A stretch of 64,000 nucleotides of DNA, taken from positions 3,348,001 through 3,412,000 of the forward strand of contig OZ251224.1 in assembly GCA_965240325.2 (NCBI GenBank), read 5' to 3'. Under the pieces are notes generated by a model. The model ran no database searches, was not told the DNA's origin, and worked only from the letters and a program-made list of their open reading frames with translations. The translations under genes and the position numbers were made by a program. This document shows positions 38,596-49,719 of this stretch, piece by piece. Every line of letters starts with the position of its first letter. Positions within the stretch are counted from its first letter, which is position 1. Origin of the DNA: Rebecca billardiae RCC1528 (taxonomy: Eukaryota > Haptophyta).

Positions 38596-39860
38596 CAGTG
38601 TGAGACTGAGAGTGAACGTCGCAGTCTTCATTGTCCCGTGTCCGCCGAATCGTCCGGACACCGGCGCCGCGGACGACGCCCCGTCGCTCCGGCCCCGACC
38701 GCCGCGCGGGGCCCGGGCCCGGCCGCGCGGCGGACAGCCGGGCCGGCAGTAACCTGCGGATTCAGTAAATGGGCTCAGATGGCCACATCACTCATCAGTC
38801 AGCACGGGCCCGGACCACGCGGGACACGAGTCACGACGGACTCAAATCTGAGCATGCAGTCTCGATCTGCGCTGACGACTCGATCTACGGAGTACTACGG
38901 TACGAGTACTACTGCTACTGACTGACTTAGAAGTACTGAGACTCGGAGTGGCCAGTATACCTGTATAGTACCTGTTCACGGCGCCCTGGTGGCGGCTGGT
39001 TCAGCGGCGGCGGACTCATTAGTCATTTACTCCCGCGGACTTACGCGGAATTAACTGCCCGCTCGCCGTCAGCAGTGCCCGTGACTCGTGACACTCGTGA
39101 GGCGTGACGTCTGGTGTGACGACGACTAGTGACGTTGTCGTCCGCGCGTGCCGCCGTGCGGACTCGATCCTGCGACATCACATCACTCGCAGTCCTGTCG
39201 GAGACTCTCCGTAACTGACTAGTTATTCAACACTGCTGGCCAGAACCGTCAGAAGGCACGGATGAAGCCCGAAGCCCACGGTCGTCGTTGAACCGTCGTT
39301 TCAGACGACTCGTTGTAGTACTGCATGCATAGTAGTTAGTCCGGCGTCGGCATCCGAGTCCGAGCCGTGCCACCGAGCTAACTGACACTCCGCGACACTC
39401 GGAGACAGACTCTCAGACAGACGCGGAGTACACTCCCGGACGGACCAGTGCCGTCGGACTCGGCGGACTGCGCGCGTACTTACGCCGAAATTGCCAGCGT
39501 CTGAGCGTGGCCGTGAGCGTCACGGCCACGCTGACGCCGTGAGCGGCTGACGCTCACAGGCACAGCGACACAGGGCCAGGCCGTGCCCCGTGGGTTACTA
39601 CAAACAAATGATCGATGAAGCCGAGCCTCGTGAGTAACTACCGGGGCGTGCATCGCGCCCAGGCGCCGCCCAGCCTCAGGCACCCCGCGCGGCCTGGATC
39701 GGGAGGCCTCCGGGCGCGAGCAAAACACGGCCGCAGGCCTCCACGGAGAGTCGTAAGGTGCCACGCCGCGCCTCGTGGCTCGTGGAATCGGGAGGCCGGC
39801 TCTACAGCAGCTCAAAGTTGGGGACGCGACGAAGTACACGGCCGTTCGGCAGCTGTGCCG
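38596..39860. other. Intergenic region between sulfotransferase and kinase genes
   Basis: There is no convincing gene. From about 38810 to 39480 the sequence is cryptically simple, made mostly of GACT, CTCG, GTGAC and GTACTAC words. Reading frames near 39600-39850 lack recognisable features. Confidence 0.55.
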
Positions 39861-41389
39861 TCAGCGCATGAACTTGACGCCGGCCGCATCGAGGCGAGTG
39901 GGCTTCAGCGTCGAGGGCTTCAATCCCAGGCTCTTGTCCGTGGGCAAGCCCAAACGCTTCGTCATGCGGTTGATCACGATCAGCGTGCGCACCACGCTCC
40001 GCAGCTTGCGCGCCGCGTTGTACCGCTTGAATTTCCTGCAGGCGCGCGCGCGCGCAAGGAAGACAACAACGGTGCGATGGCGGTGCCGAGGCGCGTGCCG
40101 CGCGGGATGTGAGCACATCGGCGACGGCTGCGGCGCGGAGTGCGCCCGCCCGCGCGCGGGCGCGCGGCGCGCGCGGCGCACTTGGCGGCCCTAAGCAGGT
40201 GGTCGTCGCGCACGTCGACCGCCGTCATCCACGGGTGCGAGAGCAGCTTCTTGGCCGTCCATCGCTTATTCGGGTCGACGACGAGCATTTTGAGCACAAA
40301 GTCGCGCGCCTCGCGGCTGACCGCGGACCAGTCCTCCGGCTCGAAGACGGGCGGCTGGCCGGTGACAATCCGGTACTCGTCGTGGAACGTCGCGTTCGGC
40401 AGCAGGTCGAAGGGCGGGTAGCCGCACAGCAGGATGTACGTGATCACGCCGAACGACCACACGTCCGACTGTGTGCCGTAGCCGCGCGGGTTGAGCTTCT
40501 CGCCGGCGAGCACCTCGGGCGCGGTGTACCCGGGCGTGCCGCACTGGCGGTGGAGCATCTCGCCCTCGGCGAGGATCTGCGCGAGCCCCCAGTCCGTGAT
40601 CTTGACGTTCAGGTCGTTCTCGGTGTCGACGAGCAGCAGGTTCTCCGGCTTGAGGTCGAGGTGCACGACCGAGCGCGAGTGGTAGTAGACCATCGTCTCG
40701 AGCAGCACCTTGCACACCTCGCGCGCCATCCGCTCGGAGTACTTCTTGCGGTGCACGATGCGGTCGAAGAGCTCGCCGCCCGCGCACAGCTCCTCGCACA
40801 GCACCAGCGTGCGCTCGTCCTCGAACACGTTCCACAGCGCCACCACGTGCGGGTGCTTGAGCATCCGCATGATCGCAATCTCGTTGAGCAGGTTCTTCGC
40901 CTCCGTGCGCGAGAGCTTGGTCTTGTCGACGACCTTCGAGGCGATGGGCAGCCCCGAGTGCTTGTGCTTCGCAAGGTACACCTTCGCGAAGTGCCCCGTG
41001 CCGATCGGCACCGAGTCCTGCTTGAACTCGTCCTCGTACTGCCGGAGCGGCTTTGTCTCGCGCGTGCCGATTGCGCGCTGGCACACCTGGATGATCAGCC
41101 GCGAGTCGTCGTGGGTGGCGAACTGGAGGGTGAGGCTCTTCGGCTTATCCTCGGCGACGTCGCGGCACAAGATCTGTAGCGTCGCCTTGCTCGCTTTCAT
41201 CTGCATCAGCTGCGAGATCGTGTCGTATGCCTTGGACACCTCCTCGGGCGCGCCCTTTGGCTTGCGCAGGATGATGTGCAGCCTCGAGTCGTCGACCGAG
41301 ATCATGCGCGTCTGCATCTGGCCGAAACGGTTCTTCTTGTGCCCAGGCACCTCTCTCGGGCCCGGGGTCACAGGCTTGTTGCCCGCCAT
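39861..41389 (-). CDS. CAMK-type serine/threonine protein kinase, two exons, 460 aa
   Basis: Exon 1 is 41389-40182 and exon 2 is 40035-39861. The 146-nt intron has a GTGCG donor and GCAG acceptor, and splicing yields LRAAKKFKRYNAARKLRSVV, a typical C-terminal segment of Ca/calmodulin-type kinases. The longer frame starts with TTG, so ATG 41389 is used. The kinase domain has IGTGHFAKVYLA, Lys152, HLDLKPEN (His243, Leu in place of the HRD Arg, Asp245), ITDWGLA (Asp266, Trp in place of DFG Phe) and GTPGYTAPEVL. HLD is known from MLCK/DAPK-like kinases. The N-terminal 100 residues may form a small PH- or lipid-binding-like domain. Confidence 0.85.
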
Positions 41390-41725
41390 CTCGGCGACCG
41401 GCTCGGGTGTGAGCCGGGGGTGCCAAAAATGGGCTGCGGCTGTGGTCAAAGCACCCACCTTGGCGAATCGATCGCGACCCCGAGACAAAAGTCCAGCGGA
41501 GCCGGACCCGCCCTGTGAGCATACGGCGGCGCCTGTTTTCTACCCGCATTGTCTGATCCAGTCCGGGCCGGGGAGCGGGGAGGTGCTTGTCCGGGGCGGC
41601 AGGCAGGCAGCCATGCTGGTCAACCCTTCTTGCCCGCTGAGTGCGCTGGCAGGGCGGATCATCGCGAAGCAGCGCTTCGAGTCTTCTCCGTGCGGGCGCG
41701 GACGGCGAGCGCGCGGCAGTGCGGG
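41390..41725. promoter_or_regulatory. Divergent region, kinase / mitochondrial FtsH
   Basis: The 336 bp between outward-facing ATGs contain both genes' 5' UTRs and promoters. Open frames in it begin only with TTG. Confidence 0.4.
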
Positions 41726-43180
41726 ATGCTGCTCGTGCACGCGCGCCTGCCGCGCGCGCGCGGCGCGAGCGGATGGAGAGGAGGCACCGCACGCCTGTCG
41801 CTCCTGGCCACCGCCCCCCGTCGCGGGCCCAACGTGCTGCACGCGCAGGCGGTGGGCGGTCGCGCGCAGTCTGTCGTGGTGCTCTCGCCGCCGGTGCGAC
41901 TGCTCTCGCGGCCCGGGCCGTCGGGCTTCGGCGAGTTTTGGAAGCACCTCCGACCGAAGGAGGCGGCCAAGCCCGCATCCACCCCTGGCGCCTCGGCAGA
42001 GGGCTCATCCGCCGCCAGGCCCGCTGCGCCAGGCGGCGCAGCCTCGACGCCGCAGCAGCCACCTGCGGGCGGCGCGCCGGCTGAGGGTGCTCCTCAGAGC
42101 GGCGCTGGCGGGGCCGGCGGCGCGGGCAGCGCGCCCTCAGGCGCGCCACCCACCGGCTCGGCGGCGGGCAGCGGTGCCGGCGGCGGCACTGCTGCGGGCG
42201 GCGCCGCGCGCGACAGCTCAAGCGGCGGCGGCAAGACAGCAGCCGGCGGCGGCGGCGGCGGCGGCGGCAGCGGCAAGTCGACGCCGCCACCATCCGAGCC
42301 GCCGCCCATGTCGAACCAGAACATGGTGATGGCCATCGCGCTCCTCGTCGTGCTCAACTCGCTCGGCCGCTCCGGCCCCGAGTCGAAGGAGATCACGTAC
42401 CAGGACTTTGACGCGCAGTTCCTACAGGCGGGCCTGGTCGACCATCTGGTGATTGTGAACAAGGCGAAGGTGAAGGTGTTCCTGCGCGCGGACGCGGAGG
42501 CGGAGGCGTCGCGCGCGAGCTTCGGCGGCGGCGCGCCGCCGCCGCCCACCTACGCCGGCTCCGGCGCCTCGCAGCCCCGCTTCGTCTTCTCGATCGGCTC
42601 GGTGCAGGCGCTCGAGCGGAAGCTGGAGGAGGGGCAGGCGGAGCTCGGCATCGACCCGGTCGACTTCGTGCCGGTGCTGTACGAGACGGAGTCGAGCTGG
42701 ATGAGCGAGCTGCTCAAGATGGGCCCGTCGCTCGCGATCATCGCGCTCTGGCTGCTGCTCATGCGCGGCTCGGGCGGGCTCGGCGCGGGCGGCGGCGCGG
42801 GCGGCGGCGGCGGGATCGGCGGCGCGGCGCGCAACATCTTCCAGGTGGGGAAGGCCAAGCCTCATGTGATCAAGGCGGACAAGAAGCCCGACGTGACGTT
42901 CAAGGACGTGGCGGGGTGCGACGAGGCGAAGCTCGAGATCTCCGAGTTCGTCAAGTTCCTCAAGGACACGGACAAGTTCGTCAAGCTCGGCGCCAAGGTG
43001 CCCAAGGGCGCGCTCCTCGTCGGGCCGCCCGGCACGGGCAAGACCATGCTCGCCAAGGCGACGGCGGGCGAGGCGTCGGTGCCCTTCCTCTCGATCTCCG
43101 GCTCGGACTTCATCGAGATGTTCGTCGGCGTCGGGCCGTCGCGCGTGCGCGATCTGTTCGCGCAGGCGCGCTCGATGGCG

Positions 43181-43218
<38 letters not shown>

Positions 43219-44458
43219 CCGCAAGCGCGGCAAGGGCGGGTTTGCGGGCGGCAACGACGAGCGCGAGAACACGCTCAACCAGCTACTGGTCGAGATGGAC
43301 GGCTTCAACACGACCTCGGGCATCATCATCCTCGCGGCGACGAACCGCGCGGACATCCTGGACGACGCGCTGATGCGGCCGGGCCGCTTCGACCGGCAGG
43401 TGCTCATCGACCTGCCCGACATCAAGGGCCGGAAGGACATCTTCAACTCGCACCTCGGCAAGATCAAGCTGTCGGAGGATGCCGAGATGGTGGCCAAGAC
43501 GATGGCGTCGCTCACGCCCGGCTTCTCGGGCGCCGACATCGCGAACGTGTGCAACGAGGCGGCGCTGCACGCCGCGCGGGTGAAGGCGGAGGGCGTCGAC
43601 CTCTCCCACTTCCACTCCGCCGTCGACCGCGTCATCGGCGGCCTCGAGAAGAAGTCGAAGATCCTCTCGGAAGAGGAGCGCACGACAGTCGCGCACCACG
43701 AGGCGGGGCATGCGACGGTCGGCTGGTTCCTCGAGCACGCGTCGCCGCTGCTCAAGGTGTCGATCGTGCCGCGCGGCACGGCGGCGCTGGGGTACGCGCA
43801 GTACGTGCCGAAGGAGCAGAAGCTCTCGACCAAGGCCGAGATGCTCGACACCATGTGCATGATGCTCGGCGGCCGGTGCGTCGCGCCGCTGGGGCTCGCG
43901 CGTTCCGACGACGACGCCGCGCGCGCTGCGCGCGTGGTGCGCGCGCGCGCGCTCACTCACTCACGCCGGCCGCTTCGCGCCCTGCCGCCTCGCCGCACGC
44001 CGCGCAGCATCGCGGAGCGCATCTTCTTCGACCGCATCACCACGGGGGCGCAGGACGACCTGCAGAAGGTCACCCGCCTCGCGTACTCGCTCGTGACGAC
44101 GTACGGGATGAACGACAAGATTGGCCACCTCTCCTACCCGGCGAGCCGCTCGGGCGAGATCACCGCCAACCGGCCGTACTCGGAAGAGACGGCGGAGATG
44201 ATCGACGAGGAGGTGCGCAGCCTGATCCAGCAGGCGTACGACCGCACCACCAAGCTGCTCACCGAGAAGAAGGACCTCGCGAAGAAGCTCGCCGAGAGGC
44301 TTCTCGAGAAGGAGGTGATCGTCAAGGACGACGTGATGGAGGTGCTCGGCCCGAGGCCGTTCAAGGAGCTGCGCACGTACGAGGAGCAGACGACCGGCGT
44401 GGTGGGCGCGGAGGCGGTGCAGGCGAGCAGGCCGACGCCGAGCCCGCCGGCGCAATGA
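41726..44458 (+). CDS. Mitochondrial m-AAA protease (AFG3/FtsH type), two exons, 866 aa
   Basis: The exons are 41726-43875 and 44008-44458. The 132-nt intron is a multiple of three without stops, so the unspliced frame stays open; splicing restores [21 protein letters not shown]. The ATG at 41726 opens an Arg-rich mitochondrial presequence, then a long Ser/Gly/Pro-rich linker. An FtsH extracellular domain ([35 protein letters not shown]) lies between two membrane helices, as in AFG3L2 and paraplegin. The AAA domain has Walker A GPPGTGKT (433-440), Walker [12 protein letters not shown] and the second region of homology ([11 protein letters not shown]). The zinc site is HEAGH (658-662). It acts in quality control of inner-membrane proteins. 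Confidence 0.93.
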
Positions 44459-44626
44459 CTCGAATGACACCGGAGGCCGTGCCGCCACCGACGCAGCCTA
44501 TGGCTAGGGGAGCACGGCCTACCGCAGTACCGACAGGCTCCAGTGGCGGCCTCATAGTCATAGTCATAATGATAATCGCTTATAGTTATTTAAAAGTATT
44601 CATATCATCGCAGTCAGCAGTCACAC

Positions 44627-44783
<157 letters not shown>

Positions 44784-44989
44784 GTCTATGATCGGCTACG
44801 CCGATCTTCGGGTAGTGAACTGTTAACGAAGTTGATTGAGGGCGCACGGCCCTAGCAGCCGGCTTGTGACGACACGGTCGGACGGTCGGACGGTGCATGC
44901 GCCGTGCAGCCGAGTCACACTGGCGAGTCAGCCGACTGCCAAGTGCTCGGCTCAGTGTAACGGTGACGCAGCTGAGGCAGAGGCGGCGC

Positions 44990-45775
44990 GCAATAAGATC
45001 CGACAGCCGGGCGGCGGCGCCGGGGGTGCACGCGAGCTCGCACGCGCGTTGTGTGCGCAGCCGCGCTGCGCGCAGAGCAGCCACAGCGCCGCGCCCGACC
45101 ACTTCGCGAGAAGGCAGAAGCCGCTCGGCGCCGCGCGCGGCGGCCGAGCAGCGGCGCCTCCGCGGCGCGCGCCGCGCCGCCGCCGCCCGCCTAGCAGCCA
45201 GGACCACGGCGCGCGAGCGGCTTGCGGCTTGCGGCGGCGGCGGGCAGCGGCGGCGCGGCGAGCGCGCACAGCGCCCCCTCGAGCGAGTCCCATAGCCGCG
45301 CGAGCGCGCCCGCACGCCGAGCGCCGCGGGTCGCGCGCCGCGCGCCATCGCCCACACGGCCGCGGCCGCGTGCGCCGCCGTCCGCCACGAGGGCGCGGTG
45401 CAGTGGTGCGAGCCACAGCGCCGCGCCCGACCACTGCGCGAGAAGCCGCTGCGCCGCGCGCGGCGGCAGCAGCGGCGCCTCCGCAGCGCGCCACGCCGCC
45501 GCCGCCGGCGCGCCTCGCCGCAGCCGCGGCGCGCGAGCGGCCTGCGGCTTGCGGCGGCGGCGGGCACGGGGCAGCGGCGGCTCGGCGAGCGCGCACAGCG
45601 CTCCCTCGAGCGAGTCCATAGCCGCGCGAGCGCGCCCGCACGGCCGAGCGCCGCCGCGTACGTCGGGTCCCCTCGAGCGAGTCCATAGCCGCGCGAGCGC
45701 GCCCGCACGGCCGAGCGCCGCCGCGTACGTCGGGTCACGCGCCGCGCGCCATCGCCCACGGCGGCCCGGCGGACG
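44990..45775. repeat. GC-rich tandem repeat region (period about 327 bp, plus a 67-bp duplication)
   Basis: CCTCGAGCGAGTCC(C)ATAGCCG occurs at about 45277, 45604 and 45671. The first interval is about 327 bp and the second 67 bp. The intervening sequence also repeats with indels (CGCGCCCGACCACT and CGCCGCGCGCGGCGGC blocks). On the minus strand the 45850-45930 part could encode TLRAYEVAQLLLEVIAH followed by CALDPADP, and units contain RAGALARLWDSLEG, so this may be a decayed helical-repeat gene. No intact gene is supported. Confidence 0.6.
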
Positions 45776-45959
45776 CCGTCACTCACGCCGGGCCGTCCGC
45801 CACGAGGGCGCGGTGCGGTGGCGCACGCGGCGGGGTCGGCGGGGTCGAGCGCGCAGTGCGCAATCACCTCGAGCAGCAGCTGCGCCACCTCGTACGCGCG
45901 CAGCGTCGGCGCGTCGGCGTGCGGCGCGTGGTGTGGCGCGGCACGTGTGACGTGACGCC

Positions 45960-46560
45960 TCGCACGGGGGTCCGATTTTAAAAGTGACGGTTCACGACCC
46001 GCAACTCGCGCTTATTATTATGGTTCCAGGCTGCTCACAATTTTAATCACATCACGCGGGTGATCACTAATCACCTTTACAATTTACAGGTGATTAACAA
46101 ACCAGTTGGAGACCACGCTGATTGGCTTTGAATCGGATCTCGATATCAAGAAGCCAGGCTTCTTGATTTTGTTCACCGATGAATTGTCCTATGACTACTC
46201 ATGCTGAATATGGGCATGAGAATCTTGGGTTGACACCGCAAAATTTGGATTTCCCCTTTCAAGCTGTCCAGGACACATTCGTTTTCAGAGAGCTTTTAAT
46301 CCTCGCAGATAGAGGTACGTCGAATGCCACCCGCATTGGGCCAAGAAGGCGTGCTATTCAGCGAGGGAATTGTCCTATTAGTATCTATGCCTGCAGAAAG
46401 AAATTAATACGAGCAGGGGAATCGGATAGTACGAACGCAATCAAGCGTCATCAAGGGGGTTGAATGCCATTCACTACGACACTAGCAGCTCTCCCCCTGC
46501 TACAACTCTACAAGTACAAAATCCCCACCAGCATCACGCGCGCCATTATCTTTTTTGATT
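45960..46560. other. Low-GC island with palindromes
   Basis: This segment is clearly AT-richer than its surroundings. It contains several inverted repeats: GGTGATCACTAATCACC (46060-46076), AATCACCT...AGGTGATT around 46069-46095, and ATCAAGAAGCC-A-GGCTTCTTGAT (46146-46168, perfect 11-bp arms). A 94-codon frame (46179-46463) begins at an ATG but shows no family features. GAATTGTCCTAT occurs twice (46181 and 46368). It could be a remnant of a foreign or mobile sequence. Confidence 0.5.
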
Positions 46561-46570
46561 TTGCGGAGCA

Positions 46571-46629
46571 CGTGCGCCGCCCCCCCCGGCTTTCGCTCAC
46601 GCTCAGACCTTTCGGGGGGGGCGTGCGCC
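46571..46629. repeat. Small hairpin flanked by 8-bp direct repeats
   Basis: GCCCCCCCCG (46579-46588) and CGGGGGGGGC (46613-46622) are exact reverse complements. CGTGCGCC occurs immediately on both sides (46571-46578 and 46622-46629), the last overlapping by one base, resembling a target-site duplication around a tiny inverted-repeat element. Confidence 0.55.
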
Positions 46630-46640
46630 ATTAATTAACC

Positions 46641-46991
46641 GTAACGACGTGCGGTATGCCGACTACGCGGCGGCAGGCGTCAGAGTCATCAGCAAGCTGT
46701 AGTGTCAGCGCCAGCAGATCGAGCGCAGCAGAGACAAACACCAGGATCAGCGCTCCTCGCCGTCGCCCCCCCCCCCCCCTCGTAGTCGCCCACATCTCCA
46801 TCGCCGAGCGGAAGCTCGACGCACCGTCTGGGCGGGAGTCACTGAGTGAGAGTCTGGCGTCGACGCGCGCGCGCTACCGCGGTGGCCCGCGGTGCCACGC
46901 GTCGTCAGCCGTCGTCTCGAAGGAGTCGTCGTACGCAGCGCCCCCGCGGGCGCGTGCCCCCGCCAGCCCCCGGGCGCACGTGCGCCATGCG
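46641..46991 (+). repeat. Dispersed repeat, copy 2 (copy 1 at about 902-1145)
   Basis: It starts with AACGACGT and contains GGCAGGCGTCAGAGTC, AGCAAGCTGTAG, GACAAACACCAGGATCA, GCGCTCCTCGCCGTCG, a long C-run, TCGTAGTCGCCCA and CTCCATCGCCGAGCGGAAG in the same order as copy 1. It carries extra sequence near the 3' end. Confidence 0.75.
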
Positions 46992-47748
46992 ATTCACATA
47001 TATATATATGACACCACTTTGGGCATCACGGGACGATGCACTCTGACTCAGACTCCGGTCCGATGCAGTCTCAGTCTGACAGTTTCCTCAGACTCTCACT
47101 AACTAAATACTGAGTCTCTACGTCTGAGACTGATTACTCGCCCGGCTCGGATTAGTCGGAAGCGGGCGCAATGCTGAATGAACTGAATGAAGCGCACTGA
47201 CAGTGACACTGACTGCATCTGCTGTGACTGCGAAGTACAGCCGTACTGTCGTAACTGACGTAAGCACCAAGTGGCAAGTCCAAGCTGACGTCAACATGGT
47301 CATGGAGCACTAGCTCATTACTCACATTAGACGCTACATTAATCCTACTGAGTAATCCGATACTCTCCCGGCACTACTACTAGCTAGATAGCCGACAGTT
47401 ACACAGAGTGACATTCTATAATAAATGAGTGACTGAGTGAGTCAGTCTGACTTATAACTCTCGGCGGAACTGAGACCGACAGACTACTGTAAGCTTTGTT
47501 TACTGCTTGGTAGCGAGGCTGTCATAAACTCATAACACCCTCGGACCATCGGACCTTGCTGATTCTAACCGCCTATCATAGCGGAGCTCGCGGAAGGGCA
47601 GTGCTGAGTGCTGGGCGATACTATTGACGGCGGCGTATTTAGCGATACCCGTCCGATCGAAACGGATCGTAACGACTCAACGAAACCTGCGAGCGGTGGC
47701 GGTTCGCCGCGCATTCTTTTGGGCGCCGTCCGACTGGAAAGCGTGACG
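46992..47748. other. Intergenic, low-complexity GACT/AGTC-rich DNA
   Basis: This is dominated by ACTGAGTCTC-, CTGACAGT- and ACTCAGAC-type words, like the 38.8-39.5 kb region. No gene was recognised. A frame leading into the next gene is open from 47608 but starts with GTG. Confidence 0.55.
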
Positions 47749-48602
47749 ATGATGTCGGCCGTCCCGCTACGAACATGGCAGCAGCGGAAGCGCCATCATG
47801 ATGACGAAGTGCGCAAAGGAGCTGATGACGAGCAAGCGGACGACGACCCACCGCTGGTGGACTGCCTCGACCACGGCCTCGCGCTGCTGGACAACGTCAG
47901 AATCCCAGCGACCCTCCTGGCGGCAGCTGCGCTCGCCACGCTGAGCGCCGTGCTCGACCAGATCGACAAGTTTGACTGGGACATTCTGGAGTTCTTCAAC
48001 GTGATGGCCCTCGGGACGAGCGTGGCCTTCGAGTTCACATCAGTCTTCGTCTCGACCTCCACGAGTGTGCGCATGATGGGAGGTGGGTACGATCCCATGG
48101 CCCGCAACGCCGTTGAGATGCTCCGCCGCGAACACGAGTTTGCCTACCTCAATGTGTGCGCTGCGAGCAACAAAATACTCGTATCGCGCATGCCATGCGC
48201 GTAGGCGTCTGACCGCTGCGGCCTCGCGACCATGCTGCGCCGCCTCAGGTGCGGCTGTGCTTCTTCACCGGGCTCCTGTTGTACATCATCAGCCTCGCCA
48301 TCTCGACCTGGTTGGTGCTGTCGCACACCTCGTTGGAGCTGGCAGCAGCGAGCGTGTTTCTCTTCGCATCTCTCCTGCTGCAGCTGATCGCATTTTTCAA
48401 TGCAACTGCGCTGCAATACACGGGCGGCTTCGTTGGCATGTGGCGCCGCCTCATGGAGCTGTACCTGCAGGGATATGCACACCGTGGCTCACCGCTCACA
48501 CTGCTCTCGATCGCGTGCGGCTTTGGATGGGGCGTCTGCACGGCGATCGGCGTTTGGCGCACCTGTGCAAAGCCGTCGTCTGCGCATGGGAACAAAACAT
48601 AG
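47749..48602 (+). CDS. Multi-pass membrane protein, two exons, 252 aa, unknown function
   Basis: Exon 1 is 47749-48153 and exon 2 is 48249-48602. The 95-nt intron has GTGTGCG and CCTCAG ends, and the junction FAYLN/VRLCFF is in phase 0. The ATG at 47749 is used because the upstream extension starts with GTG. A charged N-terminus precedes about five hydrophobic helices: IPATLLAAAALATLSAVL, FFNVMALGTSVAFEFTSVFV, LCFFTGLLLYIISLAI, AAASVFLFASLLLQLIAFF and LLSIACGFGWGVCTAIGVW. Helices 1-4 and the REHEFAYLN segment before helix 3 vaguely recall Orai-type calcium channels, but this is only a topological resemblance. Confidence 0.65.
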
Positions 48603-48855
48603 CGCAACGCACGGGCTCATCACTACACGGAATCGGATCCGGATCCGCCCGATCCGGCGACGGACTCGCGTCGGAGCAGACGAGGCGGCATTATTAATAT
48701 ATCATTATTTATAATTAAATATATATGACCGCGTTCCGCGGTCCTTCCGTAGAACCAACGCAGTTAGGGACCCGCGGTGCACCCTCCGTCGGCTGCTGTC
48801 TTGCAGTCTGCTGTCTGGCATGTGTAACAGTTTAGACGCCTGAGCTGCCATCAAC

Positions 48856-49719
48856 TCAGTTGCCGCTGACCGGGGCCGGGCCGGCGGGTGGCCGTGCCAG
48901 CGGGACTGTCGCCGATAGCCAGTCCGCGACCGCAGCATGTACCGGTTGAAACGTCGCTACCATTGATGCCTCCACCCTCCACCTGGTCGTCGGGGATTGC
49001 AAGCATGGCTGCGTCGAGTACAGGGTCATGGAACTCGTCGACCCCGGCTCGTACTCCTCTATCGCTGCCAGCAAGCTGCGCGTTGGCTCCAACTCGCTGG
49101 GCCACTCACAGTTGACATGAGCGAGCGCCGGACACGGTGCTGCTGCTGGACTGCTCCGTCGCGGCGGATGTGGCGAGCGAGACGATGGAAGGGCTCGCGA
49201 GCAGCGCCGCCAGCAGCGCGCCGAGGTAGCACGTGGTGCCGAGGTTGCGCGTGCCCAGGCAGGCTGAGCATGCCGGCCTGGCGCGCGCTCGGCTGCTTGG
49301 AGGCCGAGTGCATCGGAGTGGAGGGCCGCTCCGAATCGCGCTGGCCCTCGCGCGGCACGCCTGCGCCTGCCGCCGAATCGCGCTGGCCCGCGCGCCGCGC
49401 GCCTGTGCGGTGTGCCTGCATCAGCGCCCCCGCCCCCGCGGGGCGGGCGGGCGGCTGCTGGCGGCTGATCACCGTCGAACGCTGCGAGCGGCGCGAAGCG
49501 GTTTGCGGCAGCGCTTGTGGTGAAGTCCGTGATCAGGCGTTTCGCGCCACCGCCGCCGAGCGTGCCCACCGCCTCCAGCGCAGAGCGGACCCCGTCGAGG
49601 AGGTGGGAGATCACGGCGCACGCTGCACGGCCGTGCTTCTGGGCAGCCGCCGAGAGCGTGTGCTTTCCTCGCACGACGGCGATAGCTGCCTCGATGTATA
49701 CGAGCGTGTTCACGTTCAT
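48856..49719 (-). CDS. Doubtful gene with HTH_psq-like N-terminus (possible transposase remnant), 287 codons
   Basis: ATG 49719 opens a frame whose first 40 residues (YIEAAIAVVRGKHTLSAAAQ, then KHG and a second helix) fit the psq-type helix-turn-helix that begins pogo/Tigger and CENP-B-like transposases. The middle is Ala/Arg-rich with a short internal duplication (GGCCAGCGCGATTCGG at 49335-, 49380-) and looks non-coding. The last 80 residues (HVNCEWPSELEPTRSLLAAI onward) look protein-like again. No DDE catalytic domain was seen. It could be a decayed element or a gene with an undetected intron. Confidence 0.35.
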   Translation of the reverse strand: MNVNTLVYIEAAIAVVRGKHTLSAAAQKHGRAACAVISHLLDGVRSALEAVGTLGGGGAKRLITDFTTSAAANRFAPLAAFDGDQPPAAARPPRGGGGADAGTPHRRAARGPARFGGRRRRAARGPARFGAALHSDALGLQAAERAPGRHAQPAWARATSAPRATSARCWRRCSRALPSSRSPHPPRRSSPAAAPCPALAHVNCEWPSELEPTRSLLAAIEEYEPGSTSSMTLYSTQPCLQSPTTRWRVEASMVATFQPVHAAVADWLSATVPLARPPAGPAPVSGN

